From Trichaptum fuscoviolaceum (lineage: Eukaryota; Basidiomycota; Agaricomycetes; Hymenochaetales; Trichaptaceae), in contig CAJSYZ010000007.1 of NCBI GenBank assembly GCA_910574455.1, positions 1,302,001 to 1,366,000 on the forward strand: 64,000 nt of DNA, in the 5' to 3' direction. The notes beneath the pieces are model-generated. The model was not told where the DNA came from and ran no database searches. It worked only from the letters and a program-made list of their open reading frames with translations. Shown in pieces: positions 10,101 to 21,600 of the stretch (position 1 is the first letter of the stretch; the number at the start of each line of letters is the position of its first letter). A program made the translations under genes and the position numbers.

Positions 10101-12695
10101 ATGACAATCACATTCCTTCGTAAAGAGGGATTCCTCCTCCTTTCCCTCCTCGCCAGCGTCTACAGTGTTGACTCAAGACAGCTTAGGAGGAAGCCAGTCG
10201 ACCAAGGACAATGGGATGCTTTGAATGTGACGGTAGAAGGCCGGCTAATGCAGGGAGAACCTTTCGCGAAGGCTTGCTTTCCAGTTTCGGGGCCTGTTGT
10301 TGAGGCGTTCAGCTCGCCTGCCTGCCTGGTTATCCGCGATAATTATCTCAACGAGAGTGAGCATGATCTTCCCTTGTTAGCATAATATAGACTAAAGTCG
10401 TCCAACGTTAGCAATAAGGTCCAACGTCCCCGGAGGTTTCATAAACACGCAGTGGGAGACTTGCCAGGCCACGAGCCAGGACTGCCTCTTAGATGACACG
10501 GATTCATCAAACATCGCAGCAGTCAGTCCGCCCCAGTCGTGTGAGTTGGGAAGTGTCCCCGACTTTTTCGTATGTTACTCCGCTTTCGGCGACCACATCT
10601 TATTCTTATCGACTGCTCTAGATCAACACGCAGAAGCCAGGTGACGTATCTGCAGCATTTACATTCTCCAGGGAAACCGGGGTGCCTCTCGTAGTCAAGA
10701 ATACAGGGGCAAGTACAAGCTTCATCTGATGCATATTAGTTCATTCATCCGTTGATCCTCTGTACAACGATATAGCACGATTACAAGGGACGAAGTAGCG
10801 CCCCAGGAGCTTTGGCGCTTTGGGTAGGCGGTACTCCTTTTTCGGGGACATTGATTAACATGTATCTTTTCAGACACACAATTTGAAGAATGTAATGTTG
10901 GCTTGAGACGCATTATAAATCGCCTTTATACTCAATCATGAGATACTTCAGATGTCATACTATACTGATTTTGTGGCTGATGGATGCTCCGAATCTCAGG
11001 CGGCCGTTACAATCGGAGTGCGTGGTTGATTTCATGTTCTCGCGGCTAGATGATCTGATTTTCTTCACAGGCGGGAGTTCAATTTCGTGATATCTACGCG
11101 TTTGCCGAAGAAAACAATTTTACATTTGTCGGCGGTTCGTTTTCTCTCCTTGGGTCTTCAGCGCGTTGCGTTATTCACCGGTATGTGTATTATTAGGCAG
11201 CGACCCTGGCGTCGGTGCTGCTGGTGGATGGGTACAGGTAAGTTCTTAAATATAAGATGCACATGTGTGGAACGATTGAATTTTCATCGTCTGTTCAGGG
11301 CGGTGGCCATGGCGCATTGTCAAACACCATGGGATTGGGTGTCGATAGAATTGTGAGCACTGTCGGCTACTAATATCTTACGTGAGGGCTGATAAACCTG
11401 GCATAGCTTCAATACCAAGTAGTTACTCCGGATGGACTCCTTCGTACTGCAAACAGGTGCCAAAACCAGGATCTCTTTTTCGCTCTACGAGGAGGTACGC
11501 TTATGGATCACAATGAAATTGTACCTTTCTGATCACCAACCCTTTGCAAGGTGGGGGTGGGACGTTCGGTGTTGTGTTGGAGGCAACGTTCATCGCATCG
11601 CCGAGGGTGACTCTGCAGGTTGCTTTAGTATCCTTCGTGGAGCCCAACGTCACGTCCACAAGAGACATGTGGTCGATAGTAGTCGATCAAAGCCTCAAAT
11701 GGTCTGAGGAAGGATGGGGATCCTTCTTGACGGGAGAGTCTGCACTTTTCGTTACTCCGACCCTCAACAACACTGCAGCTGCCGCTTCGATGCAGCCACT
11801 CATTGGCTTCGGGAATAAGCTGGCGGCAGACAATGTACCAAACGTAACGGTCCTTTTTCAAGAGTTTCCTAGCTGGGGCTCTTTTTTCAATACATTCGCC
11901 AACACCGACTCCGCTGTGCGTATACCTTAGCGCCGCCTTGTTTCCCTACTTTTCCACTGACAAGCCTGAGACCCTTTAGGCAATAGGTGCCAACCTCGCC
12001 ATCGCTTCGAGGTTGATTCCTAAGGAAAACTTTGCGACGGCTGATTCAAGGGAAGAACTCCTGGACGCACTTCTCAACGCACATTCTCAAACGCCGGGAT
12101 TACGGCTTCTCGGTTCGACGCCTTTCAACTTCGCAGGCGATAACACGACGAGCGTGACGGAGGCATGGCGAAATTCTGTGTATCACGTCACACTCATCGC
12201 GACCTGGAATTTCAATGCAACGCTGGACGAGAAGTCTAACCAATACGATCTTGCAAGTACTTCAATCAATAACTTGAGAAAGATCACGCCCGATGCTGCG
12301 TATTCGGTACGTATTTCAAAGACTGTTATGTGCTTTAGACACATGTATGATCACTGACGACTCCGGCAGAACGAAGCCGATGTGCACGAGCCAAACCATG
12401 AAAGTGAGTCATTATTCATATTCTGGTCTATGCATGTGTCTTCATGGCTTTCGCAGTTGCATTTTGGGGTACCCATTACGACGAGTTACTTCGCATCAAA
12501 CAAAGATAGTGAGTTATCAAAACCTTTCCCCATAAAAATGCTTATACCGCAATTATCAGCGACCCGAATAGACTACTGGACTGTTGGCACTGTGGTAATG
12601 TCTCGCTTAGTGGACTTCTTGAAGATCTTCGCTGACCATATTTCGATCCAGTGGGATGGGAGCCTTCATCAGCCCAATTTTCTTGCTATATATGA
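10101..12695 (+). CDS. Secreted FAD-linked oxidoreductase (BBE type)
   Basis: Many exons join to a protein of about 580 residues. It starts with a signal peptide (FLLLSLLASVYSVDS). The FAD_binding_4 domain shows VPLVVKNTGHDYKGRSS, whose histidine is the usual 8-alpha-histidyl FAD attachment site, then FVGGSDPGVGAAGGWVQ leading into GGGHGALSNTMGLGVD, and a GGGGGTFGVV strand. The C-terminal BBE segment is RYDPNRLLDCWHCVGWEPS. The position that is cysteine in bicovalent berberine-bridge enzymes is Asp here (GSDPG), so single covalent attachment is likely (inference). The intron after codon Gly at 10708 uses a GC donor (GCAAGT). The next gene, an SDR on the same strand, starts 230 bases downstream. 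The substrate cannot be told from sequence; fungal members oxidise sugars or secondary metabolites. Confidence 0.9.
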
Positions 12696-12924
12696 GGGAT
12701 CCGACCCGATGGACGTTGTGCGTCTTTTGAAAGACGGAGATATTTATGCACTAGTGCTCTTGATATGTATGAATTCACTAAGTATTTGTACTCACAATAT
12801 ACGAGATTCGACTGCAAACTCCTTTTAGTTAGCGTGAAAGTTAAACCATAACGGGACGATGATCGCACATACGGACCCGTTCTTGCATCATCGTAAACTC
12901 TATCTTCCTTTGCACCGAACAACC

Positions 12925-14025
12925 ATGTCAGAAATACCGGTAAAGAACAAAGTCGCTGTTATTACTGGTGCTTCGTCTGGTAGCAAATTTCACGCTATCA
13001 TCAAAGAAAAGAGTAATGACAAGTTTTTTTAGGTATAGGAAGGGCAACGGCGATAGCTTTATCTGCTGACGGCTGGAAGCTGGTCTTAACGGCTCGTAGA
13101 ACAGAAGCACTTGAGGAGACAGCAAAACAGTGCAAGGGTTGCGTACCTTATCTTGTTCCCGGGGATATATCCGACGAGTACTGCGTTGCTCGCATTTTTG
13201 AAGCCGCAAAGAGAGAGTATGGTAGGAAATTCAAATGTAGTAAAATCCTTAGACGATCAGTCTTCTCAATCTACTTCCAGGACGGCTCGATTTGTTATTC
13301 AATGTAAGAAGTGAATCAGTTTGTTCAGAACTCTACCGATCTTGCTTTACAGAATGCTGGGATTGGTGCACCACCCGTTCCACTGGAAGATCTGCCCCTG
13401 TCCAAGTTTCAAGACGTTTTAAACACGAACGTCGTTGGATCTTTCCTTTGCACGCGCGAGGCATTCAAACTGTTCAAGAGTCAAGATCCCCAAGGCGGTG
13501 AGTAGAAGTCATCATCATACTAGCATGTCCCATCAGAGCTGATCATTATTCACGTATAGGCCGAATCATCAACAACGGCTCGATTTCAGCTCACACGCCT
13601 CGACCGCTCAGTGTTGCTTATACCGCATCTAAGCACGCAATTTCTGGATTGACAAAGTCAACAGCTCTTGACGGTCGGGCGTATAATATCGCCTGCACCC
13701 AAATCGACATAGGTAGGAGAGTTTGTTTGCCCTTCTTTCCTTGCACACTGTGTTGAAGAAGAGACGCATGAAAGGCAACGCATATACGGACATGGCGGCA
13801 CGCCTAGCGGTTGGCGCTCTCCAACCAAACGGACAGGTTATCCCGGAAGCTACGTTCGATGCGCAGCACGTCGCAGATGCGATATTGCATATTGCGAACC
13901 TTCCTACGACAGTGTCTGTCCTGGAGATGACGATAATGTATGCTTCCTGGTGCTCCTCTCTAAGCGAGGTTTCTGACTCGACTATATTTAGGGCGACTGT
14001 GATGCCTTATGTTGGCAGAGGATAA
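12925..14025 (+). CDS. Short-chain dehydrogenase/reductase (classical SDR)
   Basis: Spliced exons give about 250 residues. The Rossmann glycine motif is TGASSGIGRA at the N-terminus, followed by LTARR (NADP preference suggested by the arginines), [27 protein letters not shown], the catalytic serine in [12 protein letters not shown], and Tyr/Lys in [10 protein letters not shown]. The C-terminus ends VMPYVGRG. All catalytic residues (Asn, Ser, Tyr, Lys) are present. It lies just downstream of the FAD oxidoreductase on the same strand, so the two may act on related substrates, but this is inference from position alone. Confidence 0.92.
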
Positions 14026-14336
14026 CTTGCTTTCGTTTGCCGCTCCCCTGTGATTCGACAAATTTCGTGGATACTGCATGTGTACGAAACACGCTATCTT
14101 CTGCAGTTGGAAAGACTTTCCGTCCGATTGGCATAAACAATCTCCCTCGGTATCTCTCTTAGGGCATTTCTTGACATTTTCGTTGGGCGTAGATACACGA
14201 CATTGCTTGTTGCCAGTAGTGTACTTTTAACAGAAATGGAGTCGCGCGACTTATTCGGCGCCAGAGGTTTTTGAAACGTTATGGTACATGGGGGTTCATT
14301 ATCGGCCAATCTTACAATATAAACCGCACAGCGCAG
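14026..14336. other. Convergent 3' region
   Basis: This is the 3' flank of the SDR and of the convergent transporter gene. I see no coding signal. Confidence 0.5.
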
Positions 14337-16579
14337 TTATAATGTGCCGCCAACGGACTCCATTGTCTAATATACCGAGTTAGTTCAATGTTCTGGATCA
14401 CTAGATGGTACGATCACTTACAAATGGCGAAGCAGTCGGTCTATCCAGGATGGCTAATTCTTCCAGGGTGAAAGGTAGCATCGGGACCACAGATGTGCGG
14501 AGCGGTATAAGTAGAAGGATGATCACTGGGAAGCCAATGGCCGCTTCGAGTGTAAAGTGTTAGCTATCCTGCCTGATGTTATGAAAAGAGGAAGACGTAC
14601 CGATTGTTTGCACGATCGCAAAGGTGGCCCCAAAACCAACAAGTTGCAAGGCAACGAAGAGGATAATGCGGGACTTTCGTACATTGCGCAAGGGTTCGTT
14701 AGCTGGCGTTAGGTGACGGTCTTGGAAGAGGTAGAGGATCTTGGTCGTGACTCCATTACCCTGTAGAGCATCGGCACCCATGAACCAACTATGCGGATGT
14801 GTTAGCTAGAGTACTCATATTAGCTTCAAAGGGCTCACAAAAGGCCAGCGAGAACGCCGCGAGGGATGAGGTGGAGAACATGTAGAAAGGGTCCCGTGAG
14901 GAGGACAAGGCAGAGTGCGCCCTGCGCGAGGTTCGACACGCGCTGCTCGACGACCGCGATCGGGACTTCGTGACGCGCAGGGCTCGGGTCCAGCTCGGGC
15001 AGGCGGCCTCCGTCCTCGTGCGGGTCTTCACGGTCGACAGCGCCTGCATCCGTCGCGGGGTCCATGTCGGTGAAATCCTTGGATTCGACGTCGGACTTGG
15101 GTCTGCGGCCCATGACGAGGAGCGAGGTTGTGTGGATAGGCGCTTGGGGGATGAGGCCATTTGGTGCAGGGAGGCCGAGCAGCCCGGCGATGAAGGTCGT
15201 GATGCCGAGAAGGAAGAAGTCGTAGTGGAACCCGGGTGGCTTGCGCAGCGGGAACTCGGATCCTTGAGCAATTAACGACTATATGAGAATTGTTTAATCC
15301 AACTGAGAGATGGCAAGCTCAGTATGACGCACCGAAACGTTGTGGTCGAAGAAGAATAACACCCAGAGGACGATCCCGAACGGAAAAGCCACACCGACCC
15401 ACTTGCCCGGGAGCTCCCAAAACCGCACAAGCCATGCCCGCCCGCCCGCCGGCTGGAACGCGCGTGATATCGGAAGCGTGTCGGGGTGAGCGCTGTTGAA
15501 GCGGCCCCAGTACGCTAGCCCGGAGACGGCGACGAGGGAGATGGGCATGCCGTAGTCGTCGAGGAACCGGCGGACGTGGCGGTGGAAGAGCGTGGTGCGG
15601 GCAGAGCGCTGGAAGAGAAAGCAGAGCACGAGCATGACGAGCGCGAGGATGAGCTGGACGTACGCGCCGTCGAGCGCGCCGCCGCTGGAGGACGTGAATT
15701 GGCGGGTGATGACCTGCACGCCGTATTGTAGGTAGACCCACGAGACGAAGAAGCCGAAGGTGTCGCATGGGAAGCGGGTCACGTATTTCAAGAAATTACA
15801 CCCTACAGATGGTGAATAAGTGAAAATAGAGCTTCGAGAAGCAGCAGACTTACAGTTCAGCGCGGCGGTGATCCAATGAAGGATCGCCCCCCAAAGATAC
15901 ACCCATCCTATGAAGTGAAGGTAATCTGGAGGGTCATTCTGGTGCTGAAGAATATTGAAGATCGTCTTGTTGAGAACAGTGATGGGCCCTAAGGTGCATA
16001 AGCTGACGGAAAAGAGGAACGATATAGATATGGTCGCACCTGTAACACCTGCTATACATAATGGCTGGGCACCAAAGACAGAGAAGATGAAGGCAGCCAT
16101 GAAAGATGAAAGTAACACTTCCGCTACGCCATACTCGTTGGTGGTCTCTATCAAGTCTAGTGAGAAAGCAATGCCAGGAAGGACACTACGGAGCGTCAGT
16201 TGATAAAACTTGTGCACAGAGCTGGGTTCACGCACTTTGAAAAGAATATAAGTAGAGTGGCCGGGATCACTCTGTAATTCCATGCATCCGTCCAGTCACT
16301 CCAGTAGTACGGCGCCCGCGCTTTGATGTCGTTGATAATGCCATAGAACGGTCGTATTGAGGGTAGTTTTGAGGAGACGATGAAGGCGTGGCGACGAGCA
16401 GGGCGTGTTTTGCCAGCAACGAACGTTGCAGACGCGGCAGACGAAGACGGACCTGACATGTCCCTCCCATAGCGGTCTGTAGGAACATTTAATGTGCGTG
16501 ACATAGAGCGGTTGGGCTCATCGTCGTTCTCCTTGTCAATGCTCGTCCTAGCCGATTTCTCTGCACTATGAGATACCAT
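14337..16579 (-). CDS. Anion/borate transporter (SLC4, Bor1-like)
   Basis: A multi-exon minus-strand gene of about 645 residues. It begins with a Ser-rich cytosolic tail, then the HCO3_cotransp membrane domain: RPFYGIINDIKARAPYYWSD, AFIFSVFGAQPLCIAGVTGA, LHFIGWVYLWGAILHWITAA, DFFLLGITTFIAGLLGLPAP, then NGLIPQAPIHTTSLLVMGR, and IPRGVLAGLLWFMG. The family covers yeast Bor1 (borate efflux) and animal bicarbonate exchangers; the plasma membrane is the expected location. A hydrophilic insert of about 40 residues rich in Asp/Glu follows VMGRRPKSD. The last exon encodes only TMESVGGTL before the stop, a short C-terminal exon inferred from a clean intron. The exons are much more GC-rich than the neighbours, especially around 14.8-15.8 kb. 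Confidence 0.92.
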
Positions 16580-16849
16580 GGTTTTATTGCTTCGTAAAAA
16601 ATCGTGATACCGGGAGACGGTGGTGGGGGCTCAGCGGTATGTCTATGTTTCTAAGACACTCAAATCGTCTATGGGGTATATCTATGTGTCGGCAGCACAC
16701 GCCAACGAGGAAGGTCGTCCCTGCACACGGCGAGGACGGAGGAAGACAAAGTACAGAACAGAAAGGGAAGAAAGGTGGAGACCCTGTATGCATTTATCAC
16801 GCTGTACTGTATATATAGCTTTACTCTATATGCACCCATCAAACAAACA

Positions 16850-18278
16850 TCAAGACGAGCCGGGGAAGAAGACAGAGCCAAGGATGTCGATAAGCGTCTG
16901 CTGCAGACCAACACGGTCATGCCCTCCCCACAATGCTTCCACGTACACCACCTCTGCCGACTCCGAACCCTCCTTAAGCGTTCTCGCGAAGCTCTGAACT
17001 GTGCCGAAGCCGGTGATGTTCTGGGTGTGCAATAGCTCGCTTCTGCGCTCGTTGCGCTTCTGGATGGCTGAACGGTGGGCGTCCCAATCGAAGTTCTGGT
17101 ATTCGGACGGGAGGATTGGCGCTTGGGGAAGGAGCGGGAGGAGCGGGTCGAGAAGTACGTTGAAGAGGTTTTGTGAGTGCGTATAGGGGATATCAGCGTC
17201 GTCTTGCGCGTGCGCGATAAAGACGGGCGCGTTGATTCTCTGCACATGCGTTTAGCCAATGCACGTAAAACGAGTATCAACGTAGACCCACAGAAATGGC
17301 AGCTGAAGTGTTGTAGTGCGTATTCAAGTAACGTGTCGTGATAAACTCTGGAGAAGTGTTTAACAGAGATTAATGGACTGGAGAAGAGAAATACTGTACC
17401 TCTAATGGATGGGAATGATTGTAACGGCTGTAGAACGGGAAATACGCCCACAATGTGGTAGTCGTTCAAAAGGCTCTTGATAGATGTGAAAGGCGCAAGA
17501 AGCACAACGCCCTTGGGACGAATTCCTGTGAACAGTCAGAATGACAAAATTATAGACATCGGGTTGGTTTTTCACCATCGTCTGCTAACTCAGCGCCCAG
17601 GGCAGCCGCAACACCGGTGCCTAGGCTCATCCCCACCAATAACACATCCTCCCTCTTCGCTCCTTTGCTGACTACCCAATCGAACGCAGCGCGCGCATCG
17701 ACGACAAGCCCCGCCTCGCTCGGCACGCCCGTGGAGTCCCCAAAGCCACGATAGTCGATGGCGAGGACGTTGGCGTCAAAATGCGTAGCGTACGCTAAGC
17801 AGATTTCGACGCGGAATTTCACTGCTCGAGAGGCAGCATTGCCGTGCAGCAGTAGAATAGTCGGGCGGGTGGCGAGGCTTGTATCGACAATATCCGGGCT
17901 GGGTGGTGAATTGAGATCTCCCGGAATGCCAGGAGGAAGATACAGCCATGCACCGAGTCGGACGGCATCCGGAGTGTCAATGTAGACATTCAATGACCTA
18001 TGCACTGATATTCGTCAGACAGTATCAATCCGAGACTTTGCTCGCCATACCAGCGAGGCCATATCTCGCAGGCGTTTCGAAGTCAGCGAACAGGGGCCAA
18101 CGAATGGCATTTAAGAATACAGCACTGTAATGTTGTTCCCGGATCAGTATTTTTTGGGTGAGTGTCGGAGGACGTACTGTCTCTGGAAAGACGGAACAGT
18201 CAATAAGGCTACAAATACAATGTATGTACCGCTCAGACCGAGAAGGAAGAGCTGGGCGCGAGCCAGTAACTTGTCCAT
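16850..18278 (-). CDS. Alpha/beta hydrolase, ABHD12/Bem46-like
   Basis: Six exons give about 395 residues. An N-terminal hydrophobic helix (AQLFLLGLSGTYIVFVALL) suggests a membrane anchor. Next come YIDTPDAVRLGAWLYLPPG, the oxyanion loop LLLHGNAASRAVKFR, YRGFGDSTGVPSEAGL, and the nucleophile elbow VGMSLGTG (GxSxG). The Asp is in FIAHAQDDADIPY and the His in WGGHDRV near the C-terminus, completing the triad. Relatives are lysophospholipid or monoacylglycerol lipases at the ER face (family knowledge). The gene is divergent from the phytochrome with about 390 bases between start codons. Intron phases were checked at four junctions. Confidence 0.9.
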
Positions 18279-18667
18279 GTCGCCTAGGAAGTTCGAGTTG
18301 AAGAGCGAATTGCTATGCCGCGAAATTGTCCCGTATGCATTTCAAGTTGTATGGCTTCCGGCCCTGCAACTTGAATGCGGCAAAAGGGTCGGCCCAGGGT
18401 ACCACTGGATATATGCGCAGTAATTCGCAAATCCGTAGACAAGTGTAATTCCAGATTCCAGAGTATAAGTACATATCTACTGCACGTATAAGTCGGCGCA
18501 TATCTACAACATTGTACTGAGAACGAGTGTAGTAAATGTATGGCCGAATAAGAACTTGAACGTGGGACTGTCCGTAAACAGTTCGGGACACATTTCTGTC
18601 GCGCCCTTCGTCGACGTTGGCGCACGACGAGCACGAGCACGACGACTGGCCTCCTTTGTTGCTCGCC
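18279..18667. promoter_or_regulatory. Shared divergent promoter, hydrolase/phytochrome
   Basis: About 390 bases separate the start codons of the ABHD12-like gene and the phytochrome. Two TATAAGT-like elements lie near 18464 and 18487. No other element was recognised. Confidence 0.45.
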
Positions 18668-21600
18668 ATGCCTACCAACGCCGACGGTACCACGCAGGAA
18701 GCTCCGCCTCCCGGAGACACGCAGCTAGGCGACAGCGAGAACGCCCAGCCGTTGCCGCCTACACCTCCAACGGGGCCCTCCACTCCAAGCACGTCGTACG
18801 TGTACCCAGTGCGCTCCCTCCTTGCTGGTGTGCAGTCATCTGCGGACCGTGCTAAGGTGTCTCTCTCCGCTGGAACCATCGGGCTAATTGGTGTCCAGCA
18901 AAGCAACGCGTCGGACGACGGCACGGGCACAGAGGGCGCGAAACGGAGACAAAAGAACCAGCTCGGCGGTGGCAGGCGCTCGCTAGCTGTAGGTGGCAGT
19001 TCGTCGAGCTCGAAGATAGCCTTTCCCCGCGACATAGCAGGGAGCCCGCAGAGCTTGTGGTCTCCTCACCGTGATAGTTATTTCCAGCCTGTCTCGACCA
19101 ACGCTAAGTCTACCGCATCAAGTCCACGTTCTCCCCTCCACTCTGATCTGACACCCTCGAGTTCGAGTACCCTAACAAATGACACTGAAACGCCGAAACA
19201 AGAAACGAAGGGAGACGAAGAGGTTGTTGGTCTAGGGATAACTCATGCAGAAGAGATCGAGGAAGCTCAAGAGAAATCCACCGCTTTGCCAACGGGTGGC
19301 GAGCATACTGTGATCATGTCTGGGGATCGCGATCCGGACGAATATAACCCACGTCATCCTGCTTCGATAACAGAAGCTGGCGCAGAGGCGATGGCAGCGA
19401 CATACACGTCTCCAACACTCGCGAAGCCCAAGGCCGTACAAGCTCTCCAGCCGAGACAGACCCACCTGCAGTCTTCAAAACCTTTGGACTTCAGCCAGAC
19501 TGGAATTGTACATCTTCCACCCTTACCCCGAAGCACGGGCAGCACAAGTGGATCAGACCGAGGCCCGTCGTCTGGCAAGTTTTCCGGGGGCTCGTTGTCT
19601 TCGAATGCTATGGCAGGAAGCTCAGGAAGATGTGCGACCCGTAGCAATAGGAAAGAATATCTGCGGCGGATGGGCATCGGGAAGGGGTCTGCTTTGGGTA
19701 GTGGTGGAAGTGCCGACGAGAGAGCCGGAGGGAGTGCGAGCGAAGGAGGTCGATTATCTACGGGACCATCAGGAACAGACTCTGCGGGCGATTCGGCCGG
19801 TGAGTATAGGGTGCAACGTTCAGATGCTGGACTTTCGGATGCCTCCAGTGAGCTCGTGTCCCAGAGGTTCACCCACCTTGAGGACGAAGATGGGTTTCAC
19901 GTCATTACAGGACGGGAAGGACAGCTGATGAAATGCGAGGACGAGGTGAATATGTGATTAATTGGGGACCGTTATCCAGAAGTCTGATTTTGTGTACGCT
20001 TGGTAGCCAATTCACGCCCCAGGCGCTGTTCAGGGCTTTGGTGTCCTGATCGTCGTTGAAGAAGACGACGATAGTGGCAACCTGATCGTTCGTCAAGTTT
20101 CCGAAGTACGGCAAGCGACGTTAATTATTATCTGGCCATGTTTACTGATTCATCTCGAATAGAACGCTACTGAAATTCTTGGGTTCTCGCCACGATATCT
20201 CTTCAGTCTGGACTGCTTCACGCAGACCCTCCCGGATTCCCAGGCTGACTTGTTATGGGACAATGTGCAGTTCTTGCATGACTCCGAGTATGAAAACGAG
20301 ACCGAGTCGAATGATAATCCACAGGTCTTTCTTTTGAGTGGATGGGGTGAACCGGGTAGCGCAGGCACAGAAGACGAAGAGCGCGAAGGCGAAGATGACA
20401 GACGCTTCTGGACTTGCTGGTGTGCGGCGCATAGACCGTCTATGCCAAAATTACAGACACCGCCGAAGGGGCAGGTCTCAACCCAGCCATATGCGCGTTC
20501 AATAATCGTGCTCGAGCTCGAGTTGGAAAGGGACCTGTACAATCCGCTTTACCCGCCTTTCCAGCAAATGTTAGCGGCGGTCTCCCCAGGCTCGCAGGCA
20601 AGTAGCCGTAGCTCGAAACCGGGTTCGGGCTCGACGACTGCAACGTCTTTTTCAAGAGCCTCTGGATCCAGCCGGTCAACGAACGAATCTTCAACGGGCG
20701 GTTCGCAAACAGAGATGAACGTGCGTTCGCAGAGTGTGTTCACCCTGGGTTCCCCGACTCCTCCTACAGAAGATGTATCGGACCCTTTTGCCTCACAGAT
20801 AGCGTCACCAGAACTGACTCCCCCCACGATCGCTTCTTCTGTTAACCCCGCAGAACTGTTCCTTTCTTCTCAACAAGGACTCGAGGGAGATGAGAATTGG
20901 TTCCCCACAACGGAAGATATCTTTGAAAGCACGACAAGTCATTCCAAGCCTCTCAAGGCACTCGAGCGTATGCGCCGAATCAACCGCACTTTCAGCGACA
21001 CAGGCATGAGCGATTTGCCGCCCGCGCCTGGAGCGAAGCCGCTGAATGCGCGCCAACGAGCTCGAGCCCGTCGTGGTGGGTCGCAGGCTGGCATTGGGAC
21101 TATGGATATCTTCGCAGTTCTAGCGCAAGTGAACGATCAGTTGAGTTCTGCATCGGACTTGGAGTCGTTTTTGAAAGTTGTTACTGGCGTGATCAAGGAC
21201 CTTACCCAATTTCACCGAGTGTTGGTATACCAATTTGACGATCAATGGAACGGGCAAGTTGTTGCTGAGCTGGTGGACTGGAGACATACGCACGATCTCT
21301 ATAAGGGACTTCATTTCCCTGCTTCTGACATCCCTGCACAGGTGAGTTAGATTGCGAGTCTGCATCGACCTTCGAACACTGAGCCGAGTTCTAAACAGGC
21401 TCGGGAACTCTACAAAATAAGTGAGCAAGCCGTAACCGTCGTGAAGCGTGAATAACTAAATATAATGATTATTATAGACAAGGTGCGAGTACTCTACGAT
21501 CGATCCCAGATGACAGCTCGCCTTGTTGTCCGGAGCAAGGAGGATCTGGATTACCCTCTGGTGTGTACGTCTACTCAATGTAGTCTCAATCTTACTTAAA

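Noticed and set aside
18313..19035. 240-codon minus-strand open frame
   Set aside because: It overlaps the phytochrome N-terminal exon and its promoter and has no family character.
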